From: Azospirillum sp. 412522 | GTDB taxonomy: Bacteria; Pseudomonadota; Alphaproteobacteria; Azospirillales; Azospirillaceae | Direction of reading: 5' to 3' | Length of the DNA: 64,000 nt | Assembly (NCBI RefSeq): GCF_019805165.1 | Contig: NZ_RWIJ01000015.1 | Span: 152,048 to 216,047 of the forward strand | In this document: positions 24,224 to 36,831 of the stretch, one piece after another | Numbering within the stretch: the first letter of the stretch is position 1 | Layout: the number at the start of each line of letters is the position of its first letter | Program-made: the position numbers and the translations under genes | The notes under the pieces: model-generated | The model's database searches: none | Told to the model about the DNA's origin: nothing | What the model saw: only the letters and a program-made list of their open reading frames with translations

Positions 24224-26070
24224 GATGCGTGCCCCTCCGACCCGTTTCCGCCGCGCCGGCACCACCACAAATGCCATTTCGCCACGCCCGGCGGGCCGAA
24301 ACGGTCGGTCTTCTGCAGGGTCAGGCCGGTGGCGGCGATGGCCTTGCGCATCTCCGGCGCCCAGTGGTGGCGGACCAGCGCCTTCCATTCCGGCAGCACG
24401 CCATGGCAGCGCATGGTCGCCAGCAGCCGGTCGGGCCGCCAGCGGTAATAGCCGGGATAGGCGATCACCCACAGCGGGTTGGCGTTGGTGGTGTCGCAGG
24501 CGATCCGGCCGCCGGGCTTGACCACCCGTTGCAGTTCGCGCACGCCGGCCTCAAGGTCCGGCAGGTGGCAGAGCAGATCCATGGCGATGACGAGGTCGAA
24601 GCTGTCGTCCGGGAAGGGCAGCTTGCGGGCGTCGGCCTGCTGGACGGTCAGGGCGGGGAAGCGCTCCTTCGCCTCGGCCAGCATCTCGTGCGAGATGTCG
24701 ACCAGCGTCACGTCATGGCGCCCGGCAAAGGGACCGGTGATGCGGCCGTAGCCGCCGCCGACGTCGAGGATGCGCATCCGCGGCAGCCGTTCCAGCTCCG
24801 CCGCCACCGCGCGCCGCTTCTCGTCATAGATGCGGTAGAAGGGGGTGGTCGGGTGGTCGGGGCGGAAATGGCGGCGGTAGCCGTTGTTGTAGATGCCGGA
24901 CCCGGCGGCCTGCGACCGCTCCGCCCTGGCATTCTCCAGCAGGGTGGCGACCTGGGCGGCGACGGCATCGGCGTCGAAGCTCTTCGCATGCTCCAGCCCT
25001 GCCGCGGCGACGGCCTTCAGCCCGTCGGGGTCGGCGAGACGGGCGATCAGCATGTCGCGCAGCGGTTCGGCTTCGCCCGGCGGGACCAGCCAGCCGGTGC
25101 GGCCATGCTCGATGATTTCCGGGAAGCCGCCGCAGTCGCTGGCGACCACCGGCACGCCGAGCGCCATCGCCTCCACCACCACGAAGCCGAAGCTTTCCCA
25201 CAGGGAGGGGACGACCGCCAGCTCCGCCCGCGCCACCACGGCCAGCGCGTCGTTGCGCGGCAGGGCGCCGGTGAAATGGACGCGGTCGGCGACCGGGGCC
25301 ACGTCGCGGTGGAACTGGTCGATGACGGCGGCGCTCGCCGGGTCCTCGCCGCCGATCATCATCAGGTGCAGGCCGGGGTTGGCGGCCAGCACGCCGGGGA
25401 TGGCGCGGCCCAGCGTGGCGATGCCCTTGCGCCCCTCCAGCCGGCCGAAGAAGGCGATGAAGCGGTCCGGCAGCGTAACCGGCGGCTCGGCCGTCCGGTT
25501 CGCCGTCACGGCGGCGAGGTCGATGCTGTTGGGGATGACCTGGATCATCTCCGGCGGGATGCGCCAGTAATCGGCCACCCGCCGGGCGATGGCGCGGGTG
25601 GAGGCGTAGATCGCCGCGCTGCGCTTGGTCTGGTCGCGTTCCAGCGCGTTCAGCAGATGGGTGTGCGGCACCCAGGGCTGGGCGTTGGTGTCCATCACCA
25701 GCCCGGTCGGGGTCGCGAACCGGGTCACGACGGGAATGGAGCTGAAGCGGCTCAGCCACCAGGCGTCGGCGTCGAACTCCGCCGCATGGACGACGTCGGG
25801 CTTGAAGGCGCGCACGGCGTCGGCCAGCCGGCGGTTGGTGCGGAAACGGTCCAGCACCGCATGCATGCGCGGACCGGGGTCGACGCGCTGCACCGTCACG
25901 CCGTCCTCGACGGTGGTGCCGGCCGGCAGGCCGCCGGCCTTCCACGGGGTCACCACCTGGACGATATGCCCCAGCCGGGCCAGCGCGCGCGCCATCGTGT
26001 GCGTATGCGTGGCGATCCCGCCGAGCTTTTCGCCGGGTGGGTATTCGGGCGTCAGGAGCGACAGTCGCAT
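24220..26070 (-). CDS. Glycosyltransferase family 4 / SAM-dependent methyltransferase fusion
   Basis: 616 residues. Residues 1-390 are a complete GT4 enzyme: RLSLLTPEYPPGEKLGGIA at the start, FFGRLEGRKGIATLGRAI in the donor domain and ESFGFVVVEAMALG with the two glutamates. Residues about 410-600 are a class I methyltransferase: RILDVGGGYGRITGPFAG (motif I), VTLVDISHEML, QADARKLPFPDDSFDLVIAM, and LQRVVKPGGRIACDTTN. One polypeptide could add a sugar and O-methylate it. The ATG at 26070 matches the usual GT4 start; a TTG at 26115 overlapping the previous stop is less likely. The gene follows the flippase by 41 bases. Confidence 0.88.
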   Translation of the reverse strand: MRLSLLTPEYPPGEKLGGIATHTHTMARALARLGHIVQVVTPWKAGGLPAGTTVEDGVTVQRVDPGPRMHAVLDRFRTNRRLADAVRAFKPDVVHAAEFDADAWWLSRFSSIPVVTRFATPTGLVMDTNAQPWVPHTHLLNALERDQTKRSAAIYASTRAIARRVADYWRIPPEMIQVIPNSIDLAAVTANRTAEPPVTLPDRFIAFFGRLEGRKGIATLGRAIPGVLAANPGLHLMMIGGEDPASAAVIDQFHRDVAPVADRVHFTGALPRNDALAVVARAELAVVPSLWESFGFVVVEAMALGVPVVASDCGGFPEIIEHGRTGWLVPPGEAEPLRDMLIARLADPDGLKAVAAAGLEHAKSFDADAVAAQVATLLENARAERSQAAGSGIYNNGYRRHFRPDHPTTPFYRIYDEKRRAVAAELERLPRMRILDVGGGYGRITGPFAGRHDVTLVDISHEMLAEAKERFPALTVQQADARKLPFPDDSFDLVIAMDLLCHLPDLEAGVRELQRVVKPGGRIACDTTNANPLWVIAYPGYYRWRPDRLLATMRCHGVLPEWKALVRHHWAPEMRKAIAATGLTLQKTDRFGPPGVAKWHLWWCRRGGNGSEGHAS

Positions 26071-26111
26071 TGCGGTTTCCCCAATTTCTCTGGTGTGTCC
26101 TGAGGGTTCGG

Positions 26112-27476
26112 TCAATTGCCCGCGGGTCCGGCCGGGCCGGCGGCCGCCGGGGACGGCTTGTCGAACAGGCGCCGCGGCAGGGCCGCGAGCATCGCCGGGT
26201 CGGGCAGGAAGGCGCGCCAGGGCAGTCCGGTCGCCCGGCGGTAGAGCGTCGCCGCGGTGGCGAAGACCAGCGTGTAGGCGACGGTGGAGACGATGGCGGC
26301 GGCTAGGATCCCGCCGCTGCGCAGGAACAGCAGCAGGCCGCCCAGCGTGACCACCATGCCCAGCAGATTGGCAAGCGTGGCGGTGAAGGGCCGGTTCTCG
26401 GCGTACAGCCCGTTCAGCAGGATCGAGGCGGCGGCATAGAGAACGGCGCCCGGCAGCAGGAGCCGCAGCGGAAGCGCGCTGTCGGCGAAGGAGGGGCCGT
26501 AGACCAGCCCGATGGCGAGATCGGCGAAGACGAACAGCCCGCCGCCGAGCAGTCCGCCGATGGCGAAGGTCGCCTGCAGGCTGTTCAGCACCAGCTCGCG
26601 TCCCGACCGGCCGCGCCGGGTGGCGGCGGGCATGACGACGGTGGCGAGCGCGCCGGACAGGCTGACGATCAGCCAGGACAGGCTGGTCGCCAGGGCGTAC
26701 AGCCCGACCTGCGCCGCCGGCAGGAAGGCCGGGATGATCAGCAGATCCAGCCGCTGGGTGATGACGCCGCCCACCACGTCGCCGTGGGTGCGCAGCGCGT
26801 ACCAGATGGTTTGCCGGCCGAGCGCCGGGTCGGGCCGGCCGATGCCGTGGCGACGGACCAGCAGCGCCGTCGCCGCCAGCAGCACCAGCGTGCTCATCGC
26901 CGCCTGGACGATGACGGCGGCCTCCACCGTGAAGTGGCCGGCGGCCCAGAGGGCGGCATAGGCGACGGCGACGCCGGCCGGCTGGAGGAAGTTCAGCGCA
27001 TTGAAGCTGCGGAAATCCTGGTCGCCCAGGACCAGCCCGAGCATCAGTTCCGACAGAAGGGCCATGGCGATCATGGGAAGGTAGAGCCGCGCCAGCGCCA
27101 GCGTCTCGGCTGGCTGCGCCGCCAGCAGCGTCGGCAGAAGCAGATGGCCGATGCCGACCGCCAGCGCCGCCACCGGCAGCAGGATCAGCACCCAGGTGCT
27201 GAGCAGCCGGCCGCCGGCGGTATGGTCCCGCGACAGCGCATAAGTGACGGCCTTGCCGCAGCCCATGCCGAACAGCCAGCCCAGAAGCTGCACGGTGGTC
27301 AGCACCGCGGTCAGCGCCCCCCGGCCGTCCGGACCGATGGTGCGCGCCACCAGGATGCCGGTCAGCAGCCCCAGCGCCATCGTGGCGGCGGTGACGAGCA
27401 CCGTCGTCACGCCATGCCGGGCGAAGCCGTTCCGCTTCGCCGCCGCCGCCTTTCGTCTGGTCAGACCCTTCAGCAT
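26112..27476 (-). CDS. Polysaccharide flippase (Wzx/MATE-like membrane protein)
   Basis: 454 residues with about twelve to fourteen hydrophobic segments and the N-terminal pattern GLLTGILVARTIGPDGRGAL characteristic of the polysaccharide biosynthesis/MVF flippase superfamily. It should move lipid-linked repeat units to the outer face of the inner membrane for the Wzy-like polymerase encoded downstream. The ATG at 27476 lies downstream of AAGGGGGA; upstream in-frame codons read through the promoter region and are not credible. It is the first gene of the leftward exopolysaccharide operon. Confidence 0.85.
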   Translation of the reverse strand: MLKGLTRRKAAAAKRNGFARHGVTTVLVTAATMALGLLTGILVARTIGPDGRGALTAVLTTVQLLGWLFGMGCGKAVTYALSRDHTAGGRLLSTWVLILLPVAALAVGIGHLLLPTLLAAQPAETLALARLYLPMIAMALLSELMLGLVLGDQDFRSFNALNFLQPAGVAVAYAALWAAGHFTVEAAVIVQAAMSTLVLLAATALLVRRHGIGRPDPALGRQTIWYALRTHGDVVGGVITQRLDLLIIPAFLPAAQVGLYALATSLSWLIVSLSGALATVVMPAATRRGRSGRELVLNSLQATFAIGGLLGGGLFVFADLAIGLVYGPSFADSALPLRLLLPGAVLYAAASILLNGLYAENRPFTATLANLLGMVVTLGGLLLFLRSGGILAAAIVSTVAYTLVFATAATLYRRATGLPWRAFLPDPAMLAALPRRLFDKPSPAAAGPAGPAGN

Positions 27477-27989
27477 CGCGCCGTCATCCCCCTTGATGTC
27501 CCCGACCTCGATATCCCCGACCCGTGCACAGCGCGCCGCTCCCAATGGTTGTTTTTCTTGTTTTGATTGCAGGCTCGTTCGTGAATCGGCGTGACCACCA
27601 TGGGCACAATTTCTCGAACCAAGAATTGTTGGCTTACCAAACATCTCGCGATGAGTTCAGAAGTTATCTGGAAAATGAACAATCATCGAAGTCGGCGGTT
27701 ATTAGCGCCGGCGAGAATTTTTGTTGTGCGTTGCAAACTGGACGGTAGTGGGGTGTTGGGCGACGGTCAACGCCGCTTTCGGAACTGTTCTTCCCACACA
27801 CCAGGGGAGTATTTTTCTTTGAACGTCCGTTGGCGAGAACCGGGAGTCCTAGCGTATCTTTCGGGCATCGGTTATCGGAGACGCCCATGTTCCGGCATCG
27901 GGATTAGCCCGTTGCCGAGCCTGTCGCACACGGGAGGGGAGGGGGCGGCGCGGTTGCACCCCGGCATTTTACGCCGTCGGTCGGTGCCG
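27477..27989. promoter_or_regulatory. Promoter region of the exopolysaccharide operon
   Basis: 513 bases between the flippase start and the 3' end of the LacI-type gene. From about 27540 to 27720 A+T content rises sharply against the neighbouring genes, as expected for a regulated promoter. An imperfect palindrome (ACAATTTCT at 27607-27615, AAGAATTGT at 27621-27629) lies about 140 bases upstream of the flippase start. No gene is recognised and no -10/-35 pair stands out. Confidence 0.4.
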
Positions 27990-29003
27990 TCAGCCGGCTG
28001 CGGCCATCCGCGCGGCGGTGGAGCCGCGAACGATGCAGGTGCCGCCCAGGACCAGGCGGCGGCTGGGACGGTCCGGCGCCTCCAGCCGTTCGAACAGCAG
28101 GGCCATCGCCGATCGGCCGATGTCCTGCACCGGCTGCTCGATGACGGTCAGGCCGGGGCCGACCAGCTCGGTCCAGGGTTCGTTGTCGAAGCCGGCGACC
28201 GCCAGCCCGTCCGGAATCGGCAGCTTGAGACGGCGCGCCGCCTTGACCACGCCCATCAGGAAAAGGCTGTTGCTGACGATGAAGGCCTCCGGCCGGTCCT
28301 GCTCCGCCATCCAGTCCACCACCGCCTCCTCCGCCGCGTCGGCATAGGGGGCGAGGAAGCGGGCGGCCGGGGGCAGGCCGTGGGCGGCCATGGCGGCGCG
28401 ATAGCCCTCGTGCCGCTCCTGGCCGGTGGTGCTGGTGTTGCCGAACAGGCCGGCGATGCGGCGGTAGCCCTGGGCGTGCAGATGCTCCACCAGCATCGCC
28501 GCGGCGCGCGGGTTGTCGAGGACCACCGCGTCGTGGCGGCCGGTCGGCGCGTTGCGGTCGATCAGCACGACGGGGAAGTCGAGGTCCAGCCCGTCCGGCC
28601 GGTCCAGCGTCGCGCGGGTGGGGGCGAAGATCAGGCCGGTGATCCGCTCCTCCTGCATCAGCCGCAGGTACAGCTCCTCCCGTTCCGGGTTCTCGTCGCT
28701 GTTGCACAGGATGACGCGCATGCCGGCGCGGTAGGCCGCATCCTCCACCGCGCGGCTGACGGCGGTGAAGAAGGGGTTGCGGATGTCGGACACCACCAGC
28801 CCGATGGTCTGCGAGTGCTGGGAGCGCAGCCGCCGCGCCGACAGGTTGGGGCGGTAGCCGGTGGCGCGCACGGCCTCCTCCACCCGCTTGCGCAGGGCCT
28901 CGCTGACGGGGCCGTTGCCCAGCACGCGCGACACGGTGGCGACCGACACGCCGGCGGCCAGGGCCACGTCCTTGATGCCGGCGGCTTTTCCCGAAACGCT
29001 CAT
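27990..29003 (-). CDS. fruR: LacI-family regulator of the fructose PTS operon (FruR/Cra-like)
   Basis: 337 residues. IKDVALAAGVSVATVSRVLG (residues 10-29) is the LacI helix-turn-helix with the hinge helix near LSARRLRSQ. Residues 65-330 form a periplasmic-binding-protein-like sensor (TIGLVVSDIRNPFFTAVSRA, then VAGFDNEPWTELVGPGLTVI). It lies divergent from fruBKA, with two TGAAAACG-type palindromes in the shared promoter, so it most likely represses the operon and responds to a fructose phosphate. ATG at 29003 has no strong ribosome-binding site, which may keep the repressor low. The symbol is by context; enteric Cra is the closest named analogue. Confidence 0.85.
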   Translation of the reverse strand: MSVSGKAAGIKDVALAAGVSVATVSRVLGNGPVSEALRKRVEEAVRATGYRPNLSARRLRSQHSQTIGLVVSDIRNPFFTAVSRAVEDAAYRAGMRVILCNSDENPEREELYLRLMQEERITGLIFAPTRATLDRPDGLDLDFPVVLIDRNAPTGRHDAVVLDNPRAAAMLVEHLHAQGYRRIAGLFGNTSTTGQERHEGYRAAMAAHGLPPAARFLAPYADAAEEAVVDWMAEQDRPEAFIVSNSLFLMGVVKAARRLKLPIPDGLAVAGFDNEPWTELVGPGLTVIEQPVQDIGRSAMALLFERLEAPDRPSRRLVLGGTCIVRGSTAARMAAAG

Positions 29004-29089
29004 GTCCAGACCGATCGTGTGGAGGGTACCCCGGTTGGGGATGCGACCTTAGCGGCGCCAAGCGAGCTTGACCAGGGCGGGCCGATAAC

Positions 29090-29103
29090 TGAAAACGTTT
29101 CCA
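29090..29103. promoter_or_regulatory. FruR/Cra-type operator 1
   Basis: TGAAAACGTTTCCA contains the AACGTT centre typical of LacI/GalR-family operators and resembles the enteric Cra site TGAAACGTTTCA. It is 87 bases from the fruR start and about 100 bases upstream of the fruB promoter, so it could serve autoregulation or looping. Confidence 0.6.
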
Positions 29104-29187
29104 ATGACTTTCCGAACCTTCCCCCATTTCGGATCGTCTGACAAGCCATTCATCCGGAAAATCCATTGTGTTGCAACGCAACAAGCG

Positions 29188-29216
29188 TTGACAGCCGAAC
29201 TGTAATCGTTTTCACT
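29188..29216 (+). promoter_or_regulatory. fruB promoter overlapped by operator 2
   Basis: TTGACA (29188-29193) is a perfect -35 box, followed after 17 bases by TTCACT as a weak -10. The spacer and -10 are overlapped by GTAATCGTTTTCAC (29202-29215), a second LacI-type half-palindrome related to operator 1. A bound repressor here would block RNA polymerase. The start codon lies 45 bases downstream. Confidence 0.6.
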
Positions 29217-29260
29217 GAATGCAACAGGACAGACAAGAACCCGCGGAGGAGACGGTCGCC

Positions 29261-31788
<2,528 letters not shown>

Positions 31789-31792
<4 letters not shown>

Positions 31793-32757
31793 GCGGCCAA
31801 CTCAAACCGGCCGGTCCCGTCGTCACCGTCACGCTGAACCCGGCCATCGACCAGACCATCACGGTCGAGGCGCTGAAGCCCGGCAGCGTCCACCGGGCCA
31901 AGGCGGTGTGCCACAATGCCGGCGGCAAGGGCGTCAACGTCGCCAGCTGCCTCGCCGACTGGGGCACGCCGGTGATCGCCGCCGGCCTGCTCGGCACCGC
32001 CAACGCCGCGCCTTTCGAGGCGCTGTTCCAGGCCAAGGGCATCGCCGACGCCTTCCTGCGGCTGCCGGGCGAGACGCGGGTCAACATCAAGATCGCCGAC
32101 CTCGCCGCCAACGACACCACGGACATCAACCTGCCGGGGCTGAGCGCCGATGCCAGCGCAGTGAGCCGGGTGCGGGAGACGGTCCTGGAACTGGTGGAGC
32201 CGGGCACCCCGGTGCTGCTGGCCGGCAGCCTGCCGGAAGGTCTTCCGGCCGACGCCTATGCCGCCCTGACCGCGGATCTGGCGGCGGCGGGCGCCCGCGT
32301 CGTGCTGGACAGCAGCGGGGCGCCGCTGGCGGCGGCGCTGGCCTCCACCGCCGCTCTGCCCCACTGCATCAAGCCCAACCGCCACGAGCTGGAGGATTGG
32401 GCCGGCCGGCCGCTGCCGACCGACGCCGACCTGCTGGACGCGGCGCGCGGCCTGCGGCGGCGCGGCGTGTCGGTGGTGGTGGTGTCGCTGGGGGCCGACG
32501 GCGCGCTGTTCGTGGACGGCACGCGCGCGCTGCATGGCCGGCTGCCGCCGGTGCAGGCGCTGAGCACCGTCGGGGCCGGCGACGCCATGGTGGCCGGACT
32601 GATCGCCGCCTTCCAGCAGGATGGCGGGCTGGAGGACGTCGCCCGGCTGTCGGTGGCCTTCGCCGCCGCCAAGCTCGGCTGCTTCGGCCCCAACCTGCCC
32701 GATCCGGCGACGGTGCGGTCGCTCGCGGCACAGGTGACGCTGACGGGACTCGGCTGA
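31789..32757 (+). CDS. fruK: 1-phosphofructokinase
   Basis: 322 residues of the PfkB family. TLNPAIDQTI at the start, HNAGGKGVNVASCLADWG as the first signature, and STVGAGDAMVAGLIAAF with the anion-hole GAGD and catalytic Asp as the second. It phosphorylates fructose 1-phosphate, delivered by FruA, to fructose 1,6-bisphosphate. Its ATG overlaps the fruB stop, so the two are translationally coupled, and 93 bases separate it from fruA. Confidence 0.95.
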
Positions 32758-32850
32758 CCTGGCCGACCGGATTTGCCCTGATTTGCCGACGGCATCGGAC
32801 TGAAATCAACAGAGTGACAGGCGCGGGCGCGAACCCGCCAGGAGGAAACA

Positions 32851-34632
<1,782 letters not shown>

Positions 34633-34687
34633 CCTCCACCTCCTTCTTCTCGGACCTTTTTCCTCTCGGGACGTCCTCCCGACCTTG

Positions 34688-34724
34688 GCCCCTCTCCGCA
34701 TCCGCGGGGAGGGGCTTTCTTTTT
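34688..34724 (+). terminator. Factor-independent terminator of the fruBKA operon
   Basis: GCCCCTCTCCGC and GCGGGGAGGGGC form a 12-base stem with one G-T pair and a four-base ATCC loop, followed directly by TTTCTTTTT. It lies 56 bases after the fruA stop codon. Confidence 0.9.
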
Positions 34725-34798
34725 GCCGAAGATTCTCCGCCAGCTTTCGCGGCGCCGAGCGTGGGATCCGTCAAGACATCGCCCGGAGTGACGAACCC

Positions 34799-35116
34799 AT
34801 GCTCGACGAGAAACCCGACGTGATGCTGGGCAACATGCTGCTGCATGTGAACCTGCTCGCGCTTGGCACGCTGATGACCAAGATGATGGCGGAGATGTTC
34901 CGCAAGGACGACGACCCGGCCGCCAAGGCGGACGAATGGCTGCGCCTGTTCGAGGCGACCGCGGCCCAGATGACCTTCGCCGGCGAGACGCCGGAATGGA
35001 GCGACCTGACCGCGCAGGAATTCCGCGACGTGCTGATGCAGCATATCCACCGCGCCCGCGCCATGGCGCTGGGGGAGGAGTGCGACCCCCGCGCCTATCT
35101 GCGCCATCACGGCTGA
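34799..35116 (+). CDS. Small acidic protein of unknown function
   Basis: 105 residues; family not recognised. It reads as an all-helical, soluble protein: a Met/Leu-rich first helix (LGNMLLHVNLLALGTLMTKMM), an acidic stretch (RKDDDPAAKADEW) and two further helices ending in HIHRARAMALGEECD. The high share of methionine in the first 40 residues is unusual. ATG at 34799 is preceded by GGAG at about 11 bases. It stands alone between the fru terminator and the RTX gene, so context offers no function. Confidence 0.6.
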   Translation: MLDEKPDVMLGNMLLHVNLLALGTLMTKMMAEMFRKDDDPAAKADEWLRLFEATAAQMTFAGETPEWSDLTAQEFRDVLMQHIHRARAMALGEECDPRAYLRHHG

Positions 35117-35249
35117 CGGGCAGCGACTTGCCGCCCCGGTATTTGCCCGTCATCTGCCCATCGTGCCGGCCCGCCCTTCGGGAGCCGGATCGTTACATGC
35201 ACCCGATCACGGCCATGCGGCGTATTGCCCCATGAACAATCTTACCGGG

Positions 35250-35265
35250 TGTGATGGCGGTCACA
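35250..35265. promoter_or_regulatory. CRP/FNR-superfamily binding site upstream of the RTX gene
   Basis: TGTGATGGCGGTCACA is a perfect TGTGA-N6-TCACA palindrome, extended by one matched base on each side (G...C). Its centre is 87 bases before the start codon. A -10-like GCTATC at 35286-35291 would put the site near -41, the class II activator position. Confidence 0.6.
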
Positions 35266-35344
35266 CGTCTCGAACACCCGCAAAAGCTATCGTCCCGCTC
35301 GCCTTTTTAAAGGTGAGATAGCATTCATCAATCAGGGGATGGCA

Positions 35345-36697
35345 ATGACGATAATTGTTGGGGCATCAGAAGCGGATTACTTGCGCGGCACGGCTGATGA
35401 CGACGAGATTCTGGGGTTGGAAGGCAACGATACGCTGATCGGTGGAAAAGGCGCGGACATACTGCGGGGGGGAGACGGAGACGACCGTCTCTACGTCGAT
35501 GCGGCCGATCTGGTGATCAGCGGGGGAGCCGGTATCGATACCGCAATCCTGCAAGGAACGACCGGCTTCACCCTGGATCTCGCCGCAACTGAAATCGAGC
35601 GCGTCTATGGCAGTGCTGGAGACGATACACTGACTGCTTCGAACGCCCTCACGCATGTCTTCATCGACGGTCGAGGCGGGAACGACACCATCACCGGCAG
35701 CGCCTTCAACGACCTTCTGCGTGGTGGTGACGGCGACGATCTGCTCCAGGGGGGTGCCGGCGACGATACGCTCGTCGGCGGACCCGGCTACGATACACTG
35801 CTGGGAGGCGATGGAAACGACCGCTTCTATATCAGCGGCTACGATGACTGGGTGGATGGCGGCGACGGCTACGACACCGTCGTTGTGCAGGGAAGCGCAC
35901 CCGTCTACATCGATCTCGAAGTTTCGAATATCGAGCGCGCCTATGGTGCTGAAGGGAACGACTTTTTCTACGGCGATCACTGTACGGTTGCCGTCGAGGT
36001 GAATTCAGGGGCTGGTGATGACTGGTTGATGGGAGGTTCCGGCGACGATACCCTGCGCGGTGGCGCTGGAAACGACTCCTTCCAAGGTGGCTACGGCGCC
36101 GATTTGATCGCGGGGGGAGACGGTATCGATCAAGTCTATTATGCCAACTCAGGAACGGCCGTCATCGTCAACCTGAGCACTGGCATCGGGAGCGGTGGTG
36201 ATGCGGAGGGCGAGCGCCTGAGCGGTATCGAGTTCATTCAAGGTTCTGCTTTCGGCGACACTCTGATCGGAAACGCGTCGGCCAACCGGCTTGAAGGGTG
36301 GGAGGGTAACGACACACTCTCCGGCGGCAACGGCGACGATACCCTCATCGGAGGAAACGGCAGCGACCTTCTGGTTGGCGGCGCCGGTGGGGATGCCTTT
36401 CGTCTTTTCGGCTATGACAAATGGATGGATACCATTCAGGACTTCCAAAGCGGGGTGGATCGCATCGAGATCTATGGCTGGTCGTACGGCAATTTGCCGG
36501 ACGGGGTGTTGAGTGCGGATCTGTTCGCATTGGATACGCCAGTCGATGGCAATGACCGGTTCATCTTCAACACCACGACCGGCGTTCTGTCTTACGACGC
36601 CGATGGCAGCGGTTCCGGCGCGGCGGTCGCGATGGCGGCATTGAACGTCAGGACCCTGTCCGCTTCGGACATCTTCTCGGTTCCGTACGGATCATAG
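35345..36697 (+). CDS. RTX (haemolysin-type) calcium-binding protein
   Basis: 450 residues made almost wholly of GGxGxDxxx nonapeptide repeats in about five blocks, for example GLEGNDTLIGGKGADILRGG, GGDGDDLLQGGAGDDTLVGG and GGNGDDTLIGGNGSDLLVGG. The last 80 residues (FRLFGYDKWMDTIQDFQSG, then DRFIFNTTTGVLSYDADGSG) match the C-terminal cap used for type I secretion. No signal peptide and no enzymatic domain. It should bind calcium and fold outside the cell, perhaps as an adhesin or matrix protein. ATG at 35345 has AGGGG six bases upstream; the ATG at 35339 touches that site. Codon and base use are noticeably less GC-rich than the surrounding genes. No type I transporter is nearby. Confidence 0.88.
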   Translation: MTIIVGASEADYLRGTADDDEILGLEGNDTLIGGKGADILRGGDGDDRLYVDAADLVISGGAGIDTAILQGTTGFTLDLAATEIERVYGSAGDDTLTASNALTHVFIDGRGGNDTITGSAFNDLLRGGDGDDLLQGGAGDDTLVGGPGYDTLLGGDGNDRFYISGYDDWVDGGDGYDTVVVQGSAPVYIDLEVSNIERAYGAEGNDFFYGDHCTVAVEVNSGAGDDWLMGGSGDDTLRGGAGNDSFQGGYGADLIAGGDGIDQVYYANSGTAVIVNLSTGIGSGGDAEGERLSGIEFIQGSAFGDTLIGNASANRLEGWEGNDTLSGGNGDDTLIGGNGSDLLVGGAGGDAFRLFGYDKWMDTIQDFQSGVDRIEIYGWSYGNLPDGVLSADLFALDTPVDGNDRFIFNTTTGVLSYDADGSGSGAAVAMAALNVRTLSASDIFSVPYGS

Positions 36698-36718
36698 GAC
36701 TTCGTTCGGATAGGAAGG

Positions 36719-36761
36719 GGCGACGCACGAAAGCACTGCGTGCGGTGCGCTGTGCGTCGCC
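36719..36761. terminator. Hairpin between the RTX and LysR genes
   Basis: GGCGACGCAC (36719-36728) and GTGCGTCGCC (36752-36761) are perfect 10-base arms; the loop holds a second, smaller stem (GCAC/GTGC). It lies between convergent genes and lacks a T-tract. Confidence 0.55.
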
Positions 36762-36831
36762 GTCAAACCGAATTTGTTGACCTGAACCAAGCAGACGGTC
36801 GCTTTGTGCGGCTGACCGGTGGGGATCGCCG

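Noticed and set aside
35345..36697. RTX repeats considered as a CRISPR-like or simple DNA repeat array
   Set aside because: The periodicity is in the protein (nine residues, GGxGxDxxx) with variable codons, not in identical DNA repeats with spacers.
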